64,000 nt of DNA, from assembly GCA_015847255.1 (NCBI GenBank), contig JADLZK010004609.1, positions 186,001 to 250,000 of the forward strand, read 5' to 3'. Source of the stretch: Hyparrhenia diplandra (lineage: Eukaryota > Streptophyta > Magnoliopsida > Poales > Poaceae). A model generated the notes under the pieces. The model was not told the origin of the DNA. It saw only the letters and a program-made list of their open reading frames with translations, and made no database searches. Position 1 is the first letter of the stretch. Each line of letters starts with the position of its first letter. Of this stretch, positions 1 through 11,130 are shown one piece after another. The translations under genes were made by a program, and so were the position numbers.

Positions 1-419
1 TTGGGTCAAACTAATTTTATTCTTACTTTGGTCCAAATTGCTTATTCTCTTATCTTAATCTGTTGAAAAACTTTCTTATCCAATTTCAAAAGGATATAAG
101 TGGAGTAGCATTATATAAAGCCCTACTTATAAAATCTTTAATGCAAAAAAAAAAAAGTTTTTATTGATTGTTACGTAGGTTCGATTCATGCATCATATTT
201 AAATCAATTGTTAATATTACCTTCCCCTTTAATGTGGTTTGGGTTAAGTAATATCAATCCCGTTCTTGCTAAACCTTTAGATCCTCCTACCCGAGCCCTG
301 GGTAGGCGTAGAAGGAGAACCTTGTTTTAAGAATAAGTTATATGTGTTGTTTTTGTTTGTTTTTCTTTTGAAGTTCAATAAGCTTGGTTGGGTGTTATAT
401 AGTTTTGTTTTGAAAACAG

Positions 420-1300
420 ATGTCGCATAACAACAGCGCCAGCTCTCAGAATAGGGGTGACCTTCCAAACCCTCCACCAGTCCCAACAAACCTGACTGAT
501 GCCATTGCGGCTCTGGTTCAAGCTACTACAGAGAACTCTCGTCGATCGATAGAAGTAGCTGAGTCGAACAATCATCGTGATCACAAGGATCGACATGATG
601 ATGAAGAAGATGAGACTTCTTATCCAAAGTTCATGGGCACAAAACCTCCAATCTTTAGTAGAGCTGATGAGCCATTAGAGGCAAATGATTGGCTTCGTGC
701 TATGGAAGAAAAGTTTGAGTTGATGACTTGTACGGATCATCGAAGCCCCTCTTTCTTTTTGCACAATGACTTCGGAATACCTTAGGAGCTTGGTGGAATA
801 ATTTCAAAAGCGAGCAGCCTGCTTTGGACACCAAATTACCCAGGATGAATTCAAGCATGCCTTTCGTGCTCATTTCATTCCAGCAGGGGTTATGGCCAAG
901 AAGCTAGATGAGTTCTTAGCTTTGAAGCAAGGAGAAGACTCGGTACTTCAGTATGTGGGCAAGTTTAATCACCTGTCACAATATGCTACAGAACTTGTGA
1001 ATACAGATGGAAAGAAGAAGGAGTGGTTTATCCGAGGCCTTCATCCAAAGCTCCATGCCATGATGAATATCCGTGACACGGATTCTGTCATGATGTGGTA
1101 AATATGGCCATATCATGTGAAGAAAAGAATCGTGTTCTTATGGAATACGAGCATAAGGAAGACAAGAAGAAGAAAAATTGCTCCTCTGGATATTCTGGTG
1201 GCAAATCAAAGCGTCAGAGAGTGATTTACCACCCCGTGAATCATTTTCGCCCCTCCTTATCGCCCACCACCACGGTTCCAACCTAGGCAGCAGTCGTTTG
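420..1300 (+). pseudogene. gypsy gag (capsid) remnant
   Basis: The reading starts MSHNNSASS at 420 and runs 121 residues to a stop at 783-785. It continues out of frame at 892-1101 (motif LDEFLALKQGEDSVLQYVGKF) and 1095-1286. The middle part is the retrotransposon gag region of plant gypsy elements, recognised from the 'F..L.QG..SV..Y...F..L..YA' pattern and the following 'FI.GL.P.L'. Gag forms the virus-like particle in the cytoplasm. A CCHC zinc knuckle is not clean: a degenerate stretch around 1400-1440 (HGHYSRECPNPR-like) in another frame is probably what is left of it. At least three frame breaks make this non-functional as read. Confidence 0.8.
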
Positions 1301-1490
1301 TTCGACCTCCGCAGCTCTTCCTTACCCACGTCGGTAGAATGCCCCCGACATTCGCAACTCTACTCCACAAAGCCATACACCCATTTCTTATAATCGTGGA
1401 AAAACACGGTCATTATTCTCGAGAATGCCCCAATCCTCGAAGATATAACCCAGGGTTATCCGGTAGCTTCTCGGAAGTCGGCCGCCCACG

Positions 1491-2480
1491 TTGAGAACAA
1501 AAATAATAATCGGAATACTCGAAGGGAAAGGGCGAAAAAGAGAAGGAAAAGTATACTACACCAATGTGGAGGACATTCCTGCGGGGGAACCAATTATGAT
1601 GGGTATGTTCCCTGTCGCAAGACACCCTGCAGTAATATTATTTGATTCCGGCGCATCGCATACATTTGTCAGTAAAACATTTGTGGAGAAAAATGCGATA
1701 GCCATTGGGGAAATGAAGGATGAGTTCATTATACACTCACCCGGGGGACGTATGAGTACTAAAGAAGTGGTATATCAAATCCCCATAACATTAGGTGGAT
1801 ATGATTTCCCCACCAATATGATAGTTCTAAAGGATCAAGATATAGACGTGATCCTTGGTATGAACTGGCTGTACCAATACGGTACTATTATAGATACCAT
1901 CAATAGAACTGTCAAAGTAAAGTTACCTGAGAAAAATTCCGAACTCCTTATTCAACTTCCAATTGTCAAGAGGGCAGTTGAAAAAGTATGTGCAACTTGT
2001 GTTAAGGAGATTAAAGACATCCCAGTAGTATGTGAGTTTCCGGATGTATTCCCAGATGATTTGCCTGGATTACCACCGGAGAGAGATGTTCAATTCAGTA
2101 TAGAATTGAAACCGGGAACTGCTCCCATCTCTCGAAGAGCTTACAGAATGGCACCCAAGGAATTAGCTGAAATGAAAACTCAGTTACAAGAGTTATTAGG
2201 AAAAGGGTTTATCAGGCCAAGTTCTTCACCTTGGGGATGTCCAGCTATTTTTGTGAAAAAGAAGGATCAGACTTTGAGGATGTGTATAGATTATCGTCCA
2301 CTTAATGAAGTGACAATCAAAAACAAGTACCCTCTGCCTCGGGATTGATTTACTCTTTGATCAACTAGCCGGAGCAAAAAGTCTTTTCCAAGATTGATCC
2401 GAGATCGGGGTATCATCAAATCGAGGATTAAACCCCGAAGATATTCCAAAGACCGCATTTACCACCGGATACGGTCTTTA
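1491..2480 (+). pseudogene. gypsy protease and N-terminal reverse transcriptase
   Basis: One open stretch from 1491 to 2348 holds an aspartic protease with the active-site motif FDSGASHTFVS near 1641 and a second half with VILGMNWL near 1851. The N-terminal reverse transcriptase follows, with FPDVFPDDLPGLPPERDV near 2039 and the fingers motif WGCPAIFVKKKDQTLRMCIDYRPLN near 2233 (given in part). The frame stops at 2346-2348, in the conserved 'YPLPR' region. Bases 2349-2487 carry recognisable RT residues (FSKID, GYHQI) in other frames, so two or more indels separate this part from the next open stretch. Protease would process the polyprotein; RT copies the genomic RNA. Confidence 0.85.
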
Positions 2481-2487
2481 TGAATAT

Positions 2488-3972
2488 TTGGTTATGTCCT
2501 TTGGTTTAACCAACGCCCCAGCTCATTTCATGTACTTGATGAATACAGTGTTTATGTCAGAATTGGACAAGTTCGTGGTGGTGTTTATTGATGATATACT
2601 TGTCTATTCCAAAAATGAAGAAGAGCATGCAGAGCATCTCAGAATAGTTTTAAAAAGATTGAGAGATCATCAACTCTATGCTAAATTTAGCAAGTGTGCT
2701 TTTTGGTTGAAAGAAGTACAGTTCTTGGGTCATGTGTTATCATCTGAAGGAGTTGCCGTTGACCCGAGCAAGGTAAAAGATATCCTTAATTGGAAACCAC
2801 CAACGACTGTTCATGAAGTTCGGAGTTTCCTTGGAATGGCGGGATATTACCGTCGATTCATTCCGGATTTTTCAAGAGTGGCAAAACCTATTACGGAGTT
2901 GTTAAAGAATCAGACCAAGTTTGTATGGTCACCAGAGTGTGAGCATGCCTTTCAGACTTTGAAGAAAGCACTAACCACTGCCCCAGTCTTAGCCCAACCG
3001 GATATTGAGAAACCATTTGACGTCTATTGTGACGCATCTGGTATTGGTATTGGTTGTGTGTTAATGCAAGAAGGCAAAGTTATTGCCTATGCATCACGCC
3101 AACTAAAACGTCATGAAGAGCATTATCCAACCCATGATTTGGAATTAGCCGCAGTGGTGCATGCTCTAAAAATCTGGCGTCATTATCTATTGGGTAATAT
3201 TTGTCATGTATATACGGACCATAAGAGTCTGAAATATATTTTTACCCAGTCAGATTTGAATATGCGCCAGAGAAGATGGCTAGAGTTAATTAAGGACTAC
3301 GACATAGAAGTGCATTACCATCCTGGAAAGGCAAATGTTGTTGCCGATGCACTCAGTCGGAATCCTCAGTGTAATTGTCTTATAGCCAATCTAAGGGATA
3401 AAACCCTATGTCAGGAACTGGAGAAATTGAATATCGGAATTGTTGAACATGGCATGGTAACCAATGCCACAGCAGAATCAACTATCAAGAATCAGATTAT
3501 TGATGCTCAGAAGATCAGTAAGGGCATAGCACATATCAAAGAAAAAGTTAGAAGTGGAAAACCCACTTGCTTCAGAATTGATGAGTCAGATGTGCTATGG
3601 TTTAAAGATCGATTAGTGGTACCAAAGAATCCTGAGTTACGTCAACAAATCCTGGATGAGGCTCATTTAACCAGATATTCTATTCATCCCGGAAGTACCA
3701 AGATGTATCAGGATTTAAAACAAAGATTCTGGTGGACAAAAATGAAGATTGAAATTGCCCGATATGTAGCTGAGTGTGATACTTGCCAGAGAGTAAAAGC
3801 TGTGCATATGAAAGCCGCAGGGCAATTGCATCCTTTGCCCATCCCTTCTTGGAAGTGGGAAGAAATCAGTATGGATTTTATTGTTGGGTTACCTCGAACA
3901 TCAAAAGGACTCAACTCCATCCGGGTTATCGTTGATCGACTTACCAAGATAGCTCATTTCCTGCCAAAGTGA
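2488..3972 (+). pseudogene. gypsy RT palm, RNase H and integrase N-terminus
   Basis: A 494-codon open stretch contains the reverse transcriptase catalytic motif FIDDILVYS (about 2587-2613), then RFLGMAGYYRRFIPDF-type thumb sequence. RNase H follows with DASGIGIGCVLMQ near 3032 and TDHKSLKYIF near 3217. The integrase zinc-binding region has HPGSTKMYQDLKQRFWW and CDTCQRVK (about 3685-3800). The frame closes at 3970-3972 just after IVDRLTKIAHFLP, inside the integrase core before its second catalytic Asp. It is the longest preserved part of the element. Residues are well kept, so the copy is not very old even though it is broken. Confidence 0.92.
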
Positions 3973-4914
3973 AAGATGGATATAACGCAAAAGATTATGC
4001 TAAGCTATATGTCCATCGAATTTTTAGTCTACATGGAGCCCCTAAGCATATTGTAACAGATAGAGGTCCTTTGTTTATGTCCAAATTCGGAAACAGATGC
4101 AAAAGTCACTTGGTACCAAATTAAATCATAGTTCGGGTTATCATCCCCGCACGGCGGGTGACGACGGAAAGAGTGAATCAGATTTTGGAAGATATGTTGA
4201 GAGCGTATGTTCTTAATTATTCAGAAAAGTGGGATGAATGTTTACCCTTAACAGAGTTTGCTTATAATAACAGTTATAAAGAAAGTATTCAAATGGCACC
4301 GTTTGAAGCTGTATGGTCGCAGATGTAGAACCCCTTTGCATTGGTCGAACCACGAGAAAGATGGTTTTTCTGGAGTAGACTTGGTAAATGAAGCCGAAGA
4401 AAAAGTGAGATTTGTGCAAGCCAAATTAAAAGAGGCACAATCTCGACAAAAAAGAGTTATGCCGATAAAAGGCGTAGGTGTTTGGAATTTGAAATAGGGG
4501 ATTATGTATATTTGAAAGTGTCACCCATGAAAGGGGTGAATCGTTTTGGAGTTAAAAGGTAACCGGCACCTCGATATGTTGGTCCATTTCAAATCTTGGA
4601 AAAACAGGGACCAGTTGCCTATCGACTTAGGTTGCCAGAAAGGTTGTCAGCAGTACATGATGTTTTCCATGTATCTCAGTTGAAGAAATGTTTACGAATA
4701 CCGGATCGAAAGTGGTTGATTTCAAGACGTTAACTTAGAACCAGTCGACTTTACTCGAATATCCTATCCGGATCTTAGATCGTAAAGCTCGAGTCACCCG
4801 AAGCAAAACTATCAAATGGTACAAGATCCAATGGAATCAACACTCAGAAGAAGAAGCTACTTGGGAATCGGAAGACTTCCTAACGGAAAACTTTCCCAAA
4901 TTTCCACTTTCTTA
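3973..4914 (+). pseudogene. gypsy integrase C-terminus with chromodomain
   Basis: Out-of-frame blocks continue the integrase core: a reading near 4010-4080 gives FSLHGAPKHIVTDRG (second catalytic Asp), then PRTAG/RVNQILEDMLRAYV around 4140-4215. From about 4500 the text reads as the GPFQILE/VAYRLRLP region typical of the integrase C-terminal domain. The last block, about 4800-4914, reads IKWYKIQWNQHSEEEATW followed by a TAA stop at 4912-4914. That aromatic/Trp pattern is a chromodomain, which in chromoviruses steers insertion to particular chromatin. Several indels separate the blocks. Confidence 0.8.
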
Positions 4915-5027
4915 ATCCTTGTAAATGTAAGACCCCTTCTTGTTTTATGAAATAGTTAGAGATGTGTTTGCTTGACACATTTCCTTTGCCGTTACTAAAC
5001 CCTAGGACTTTAAATCTCGGGACGAGA

Positions 5028-5047
5028 TTTCTTTAAGGGGGAAGGGC
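5028..5047 (+). other. polypurine tract of the gypsy element
   Basis: The sequence TTTAAGGGGGAAGGGC ends immediately before TGTAACACCCC. This is the expected position and composition for the plus-strand primer of a plant chromovirus and fixes the left edge of the 3' LTR at 5048. Confidence 0.75.
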
Positions 5048-8000
5048 TGTAACACCCCTGGTGTTATTTCCACTAAAACCTGACATGTCATCATGATCAT
5101 TGCAAAGCATCCATGTTTAGCCCACCCTGTGTTGCATTGAACTAAAATAAGTTTATTTTATGTTTAGTTGCTTTGTCGGTCGAAAAGACGCGAGAAGAAT
5201 CGGGATTCGGAAACTACTCCCCCTTTTGTCGGAAACCCTAGATTTCTAAACCCTAGTTTGTCCCTTTTTCTTTTATTCAAAATTTATCAAGAATTTGAGG
5301 GTGGTCACAAAAGTGAAAAGGTAGAGTTTTCAAAATAGAGCAAAGTTGGTATTTTGAGTTTTCAAAGTTTAGTTCAAAATTTTGAAGCAATTTTGAATTT
5401 TATCAAAACCCTAATTGCCCCCTTTTCTATATTTCAAAATTTAAGCAAAAATTTGAGAAAACTTTCAAAAGTTAGTTTCTAGATCTTGTTGAGAAGAACA
5501 AAAGTCATGTACAAAGTTTTTCAAGTTGTTACATGATTTTAAAAGTAATTTTGAATTCAAATTTCAAAATTTTGAACTGCATTTCAAAAAGTCATATTTC
5601 TAGGCTGAATTTGAAAATGCTCCAATTGAGAAAAATTGTAGATCTTGAAAATTTAAGGGGGTTACTCTTTGGAAATTTTTTGAGTTCAGTTCAAATTTTG
5701 GGAGTAATTTGAAAAGTTTGAAGTTAGGGTTTGAAATCTACAAGAACCCGACCAATCCCTTACCGCCATCGCCGGGGCGTTGAGGTTCGCGCCGCCGCCC
5801 ACCGTCGACCTCGCGCGAAGCCGACCAGCTGAGCACCTTCGTGACCTCCTTGGCCACCTGTCCACCTCCTCCCGCCTATAAATAGGGACGCCGGGGCCGC
5901 CGTTTCTCCTCTTTTCCCAATCGCCGCCCCGTCGGAACCGCCTCCTTCCGCCGTAGTCGTCGCGCCCGCCGTCGTCGTCTCTTTGCCAAACCATCTTGCC
6001 CAGCCGCCGCATCTTGCTTAGCTTCCTGCGGAGCCCGGCCGCGACCCATTTCACCGTCGGAATCGCCGCCCGCGGGCTCGTCTTCCTGGGCCGCCGTCAA
6101 ACCGCCGCCTCGACCTCACCGTGCTTGACTCAAACCGGTGAGCTTTTGGCTTCTGCTTTTCTCTGCGTTTTCCCTCCTCTCGATGATGTTTTCGTGATCG
6201 CCTCGCTCCTTTGCCCAGACGTGACCCACGACGTCGGAACACAGAGCCCGAGGCTGCCAGCCGTGGGTCGTCGTCGTCGCCGACCTATCTCGCCGTTCGT
6301 TCCGTCCAAACCGAGTTGCGTCCCAGGTTCTGGTGAGCTCCTAGTCTCCCCTCCTCCTCTCCGTTTTCCCTTTGGCCCATCACCGCCGCCGGAACACGAC
6401 ACGCCGCGCCGCGGTGAGCTGCCACAAGATCGCCACGGGCGAGCACGCCTGGCTGGCACATGAACAAAGTGTCGCCGCCGGACATCGCATTCACACTAGG
6501 CCGGCCCAACATTGTTCCACCGGGGCTTGATCTGTTATCTGTTTCCTTATGGGCCATGAACAGTACTGGGCCACGCACAGTAACAGGCGAATTCAACCCA
6601 AAACCCATTTTTTTTTCATTTATCAAATGTTTTATTCAATTTCATTTATTTGAATAGTGTCTCGATTTTCCAAATTTCATATAAATTCAAATACTAGCTC
6701 AAAAATTCTGAAAATTTTTGTGTAGTCTTCCCATGGGTATGTCTATCCATGAAAAATATGAAACTTGAATTTTTAATACTTTTGGCATGATTTAAAAATA
6801 CAAAAATTTAATTGAAAAATGCATATTCCTTGATTTTTATTAATTATTTTATTTATCCAAAAATCATGAAAATTATTTTGGTACTGTTTTATGACATGAT
6901 CTACCTGTACAAAAATTTTGAGCTTGTTTTGAGAAAGTTAAAAATTTTATTATTTCATGCCCTATCATTTCATGTGTAAAACAATTTGTTTAATACTTTC
7001 TAACTTAGGGTTTTGGGTAGATTTTGGGTTGTTTTGTGAACCCTAAACCATGTCGTTATCAAGTGGTCCTTGAGAACTCCTTAGGCAATGGTGATGATAT
7101 CTCGTAGAGTAGTTCAACAAGTTGGTTTTGTTAGGTTGCAACTTTATCGTGAAGGAAAGTTGTACTCGAAGTTGTTTATCATCTCATGCACCCTCGCACC
7201 TCATGTTTATATGCATGGCATCAAATTAAGCATACATTATTCTTTCGTATAGTGAACGAAGAAGATTGTGAAGTTGTTGATCAAGTCGCTGAAGAAGGCT
7301 TTTCCGTTGATTCGAATTCGGATATCGTGATCCGTCATCCGAGTCAAGCTATTTCACCGATCAAGGCAAGCCCCGGTTCATTTAAACAGTTCCTTGTGTT
7401 TTACAAAGCTTTTTATCACCTTTTGCTTTATGCTTTGCATTAGGTGATAGGAGTTGAGTGACAACCTAATTGATGCATTACCATTCCTTGGTTATTTCAA
7501 TATCTACCTTGATAACCCGCTTTGGTAAAAATGCTTAGAGATGCTTAGCCTTGCTAATTTAGTTAGGCTTTTGAGTCAAATTTGATGAGTCTCTTATGAT
7601 AGCCCGAAGAGGCTTTTGATGAGAAAGGATGCTATATGATGGAACCATACGGGGATATGGTTTTGAAATTGAGACCGGTCGGGTAATTTTAATCGAGAAA
7701 GGAGTCTCGGTGTAGTATTTCCGCTTGACGATTAAGGACCGGAAACGTGTAGGCCCGTGTAATCGAGACTATGGAACGCATCTGCGCCTCGAGGTCGTTG
7801 GACCAATGGCACGTCTGTCATGGGTGTTACCCCATCACGCCGACCCTAGTTCTCGACGCATACTCCGGTAAGCCCGATCTTGGGGGTGTCAAATCGAAAC
7901 GCATACAACCGCGCTTGGGAGTGGAGAGATGGCGGGAGTACATGTTACCCTCGTGGGTTAAAGTCCCGGATTGGAGGTGTACGGTATTTCGGGTGGCGAG

Positions 8001-8794
8001 GACGCGGTTCCGCTTTTGAGTATCCGGGGAAAGGGTTGATATATGCAAGCTTAAGTGCTACATATGTCGCGGTGGAAAGAACTCCCCAATTTGGGTTAAT
8101 CGATTTAAATCGCCGTGTTTCTCGGATATGGAGACTCGGTTTCCCGACTTATATCGTAGTTTAATTATGGAACTATGAAGAGATAGAATAAGTGATGGAA
8201 CTTCTACAAGTGTTTGCTATAGTGTAAGATCACCTAGAATAGGTGAGAAACTAATTTGGGATTAAAACATTGAAAGTAAGGACTCACTATTAGTAAGCTT
8301 TTTCTCGCAAAAGAGTCCTTGATTCTTGCTAAAAGCCTTACCTTGATTCCTATTAGACCAAAGCATTCCCGAAGTCTCCTCCTATTTTCTTTAGTCGGGT
8401 AAGCCTTGTTGAGTACTCCCGCACTCGTGGTTTGTTGACCCATGTTGCAGACCGGGAGGTCATGTTTGCACAGGACCGTGCCGCATGACGCATTCACCAA
8501 GAAGATAGTGATGAGGATCGAGAAGTGAGACCCGTGGGGTGGTCTAGTAGTGTTACTTGTGTAATAACTTTTCGCTACTCCTACTTTTATCTTGTAAAAA
8601 CTCGTTTTAAATAAATGGTTGTAAAATTATTGTAATATATAAACCTTCCAATTTGTTTTACTCTCGATTATATATGAAAATGTTGTAATCGCAATGACCT
8701 CAGAACGGATCCCGGTTGGAATAGTTAATAGTACTTTTCGTGTTATGGGTGCACATATGTGACTATTAAAGGTGTTAAACCGATAATTAGTACA
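5048..8794 (+). repeat. 3' LTR of the gypsy element (long, about 3.7 kb)
   Basis: The left edge is TGTAACACCCCTGG directly after the polypurine tract. The LTR is AT-rich with an internal GC-rich island (5700-6480) carrying a TATA box. Open frames in it (for example 5996-6463) are composition artefacts of the island. The right edge is set near 8794 at ...TTAGTACA, because CACTA transposase residues are readable from about 8830. Other CA-ending positions between 8740 and 8830 are possible, since the second LTR is not in the window for alignment. Confidence 0.65.
5877..5884 (+). promoter_or_regulatory. TATA box of the LTR promoter
   Basis: TATAAATA lies at the border between AT-rich U3-like sequence and a GC-rich transcribed-type island beginning AGGGACGCCGGGG. 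This is the arrangement expected for an LTR Pol II promoter. The start site would be about 30 bases downstream, near 5910. Confidence 0.5.
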
Positions 8795-8829
8795 TGTGGG
8801 CCCCTGTAATTTGGAAGGTTTCATAAACA

Positions 8830-9060
8830 AGAACCGTCCGAAGGATTGGCGGTGAGAAGAAACACAAGAACACTTTCCTCCAAGTGGCTCCAAAAGCGTA
8901 ACATTCCCCCGAGGAGATGATGCGAGAGACGCGAAGAAGCTTTTGTGTCGGGGCCGCCCATGCAGGTCACCACGTGGCAAGGGTATGATGTCAACGGGTA
9001 CAGGTTCCACACAAAGAAGGATAAGAAGAGTGCATTACGAACATTTGTGTGTTCGATGAG
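8830..9060 (+). pseudogene. CACTA TNP2 transposase C-terminal fragment (DUF4216-type)
   Basis: Reading on the plus strand gives ERREEAFVSGPP, then TTWQGYDVNGYRFHTKKDKK from about 8971. The GYD(I/V)NGY(R/T)F(H/Y)TK pattern is the signature of the domain downstream of the transposase core in plant TNP2 proteins. After about 9060 the usual 'NSGV' continuation is missing. Upstream residues (KWLQKRNIP near 8880) fit the same gene in a shifted frame. The rest of TNP2 was separated by the gypsy insertion. The fragment is short, so this rests on a single strong motif. Confidence 0.7.
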
Positions 9061-11130
9061 GGCGGAGGAACGTGTGGGGGAGAAGATGACATGCTTCGCA
9101 CAAGTCCCCTATGAATTTCTCTAAGTCCTTCCAGCTCGTCGATTCGACCCGAAGGGCTGCCCGTTTTCCCCAACCCTAATCACGCCGCGTGCGCCGAGAT
9201 CCGCCCGTCGTCGTGCTCCTCGCCGCCGGGCCGACCTCGCCGTGCCTTCCCGCGCTGCGTGCGCAACTTTTCACCGGCGGGCTGCGGCCTTGCGGTGCCC
9301 GGCCCGCCACCGTCGTCGCCACCATCACCGCCACACGTCACGCCCGTGTTTGTTCCCGCCTGTGCGTTCGTTCGCGCTCGCCATCGTAGCGGCGCTTCGT
9401 CCTCGCCCCATCCTCCCGCTCCTCCGTCCGCGAAGCTTGGGCCGGTGGAACCCTAACGCCGCCGCCGCGCCGCTGCCTCGAGCCCTCTCTCCCCTCGCCG
9501 GCGACCCTGCGGGTATGTATGCGTGGTGCCCGGTTTGCTCCTCATCGCCCCCGCCGTCGCCGCCCGAAAGTGCCCTCTCTCCACCATGTCCACCGCGACT
9601 GAGCTCAGGTTTGAAATTTGATGCCTCCGGTGCCTTGTTAGCCTCCCCGCCTCGGAGATTTTTTGTCGGTTAAGTGCGATGCACGCAATAGCCCTGCCGG
9701 GATGCCCAATTGATACTTGATTTTTGAATTGTGCACTTTTTGTGATGCCCGTAAAAGCCACGCAGCGTGATGCTTAATTTGGCCTAATAGCATTTGAGCC
9801 GTATGTGCCCTTGCCGATGATGCAAAAATTGCACAATTAATTGATCTGAAAGCATATTTATTTTCGAAGTTCTCTCAAAATTGACCATATTTTGAATTGA
9901 TACTTGTTTTCAAGTTCTCTCAAAACCGATCTCGGTGCTTGTGATTCTGGACCGTTGGTTCTGTAATTTTCTTGCTAGATGCTATAAACTTGGTTAAACC
10001 GAGATGCTATAAACTTGCCTAGACTTGGCTAGACTTGGCTGTTGGGTCCCTATTTCACTATCCCAAATGTTGATGGCCTAATTGCCTAGACTTGCCACTA
10101 TCCTTACCTATTTCACTATCTCAATGTTGATGCTATAAGCTTTGTTCTAAGATGAATTTGCTACCCTGCTTAAACACCTATTCTCATGACTTTGATTTCT
10201 TTTCTCTCTACTTTACTATTATCACAAGCTTTTGGACATGGCTAATTTAAACTGTTGATACTTGTTGGGTCCCCATTCTCATTCTAATTTAAACCGCCTG
10301 TTGCTACTTGTTGTTCGTTGGGTCCCCTTATGTCGATTCTTAACTGATTGTGATGCTATACTCTAGATGCCTTTGTGTTCCCAATTTTGACTTAATTTTG
10401 GACATGGTTACCTCTGCCGCCCCTAAGTTGGACATGGTTACCCATGCTTAATTAAATTACTATTGTCGTTTTTGTGCCCACCTCACTTTCGTGATGCAAT
10501 TTGGATAAATTGTTGCCCCAATTTAAATCGTTGCCCAATCCTCTCTTTTTTTCCTCTATTTTGGACTGTTGAATTTGGATATATGTTGGACTGTTAAATT
10601 AACTAGGCAATTTCTGAATTTGGATATATGTTGGACCGTTAAATTAACTAAGCAATTTCTGAATTTGGATATATGTTGGATTTGTTGGCCTAAGCAATTT
10701 TTCATTCTATATCTTGGACAACGCCACTCTATGTTGTCGACCTAGCTATTCTTTGCCAATGCTATTGTCAACCATATATTTGTTGGCTATTTTAGTGTTG
10801 GGGGCTGTTTTGGCATGGGGCTATTGTTTTGAACATATATGCAATGATGTGAACCCATTAGTCGAGGCGTTGGCATATATGCAATGACATGAACTTAATT
10901 ATTGGGGATTCCGAGGCGGCTATGATGATTGAATGTCCCCTATACTTGGAAGCTTCTAAACTAGGACGGCTTGTACAAAGCAACCAGTTTAGAAGCGATG
11001 TGCATGATCACAAGGGGGCTATATCCGAGCCAATCTTTTTCATTTCTCTCTTTTGCAATTTTGAATTACGCTTTGTCTACTCGCCCTATATACTAGTAGT
11101 AATGCACTATATATTTGTAGCTTGAAATGG
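9061..11130. other. CACTA internal non-coding tract with GC-rich island and long intron-like region
   Basis: Bases 9180-9660 are very GC-rich with proline/arginine-rich readings in several frames and no recognisable protein; this may be a 5' leader or captured exon of the second CACTA gene. Bases 9660-11100 are T-rich, with imperfect local repeats such as three copies of 'GAATTTGGATATATGTTGGA' at about 10573-10680. No gene can be supported here. Confidence 0.5.

Larger units (their letters stand above)
1..8794 (+). mobile_element. Ty3/gypsy chromovirus LTR retrotransposon, decayed, 5' LTR outside window
   Basis: The order gag, protease, reverse transcriptase, RNase H, integrase and a C-terminal chromodomain, followed by a purine-rich tract and an LTR starting TGTAACACCCC, defines a Ty3/gypsy chromovirus; the long LTR and this start resemble the Tekay/Del branch (inference). 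Bases 1-419 are untranslated leader, AT-rich, with no match to the 3' LTR, so the 5' LTR and primer binding site lie left of the window. The coding region is split by stops and frame changes near 786, 1100, 1290, 2346, 3970 and after 4490, so the copy is dead as read. The element interrupts a CACTA transposon, because CACTA coding sequence resumes just right of its LTR. The right boundary is uncertain by some tens of bases because the left flank, needed to see a target duplication, is missing. Confidence 0.9.

Noticed and set aside
5996..6626. Open frames in the GC-rich island of the LTR
   Set aside because: Proline/arginine-rich in every frame, no domain, and located inside an LTR just after a TATA box.
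9180..9660. Separate host gene in the CACTA interior
   Set aside because: GC-rich frames without a domain and without a consistent start-to-stop gene structure.
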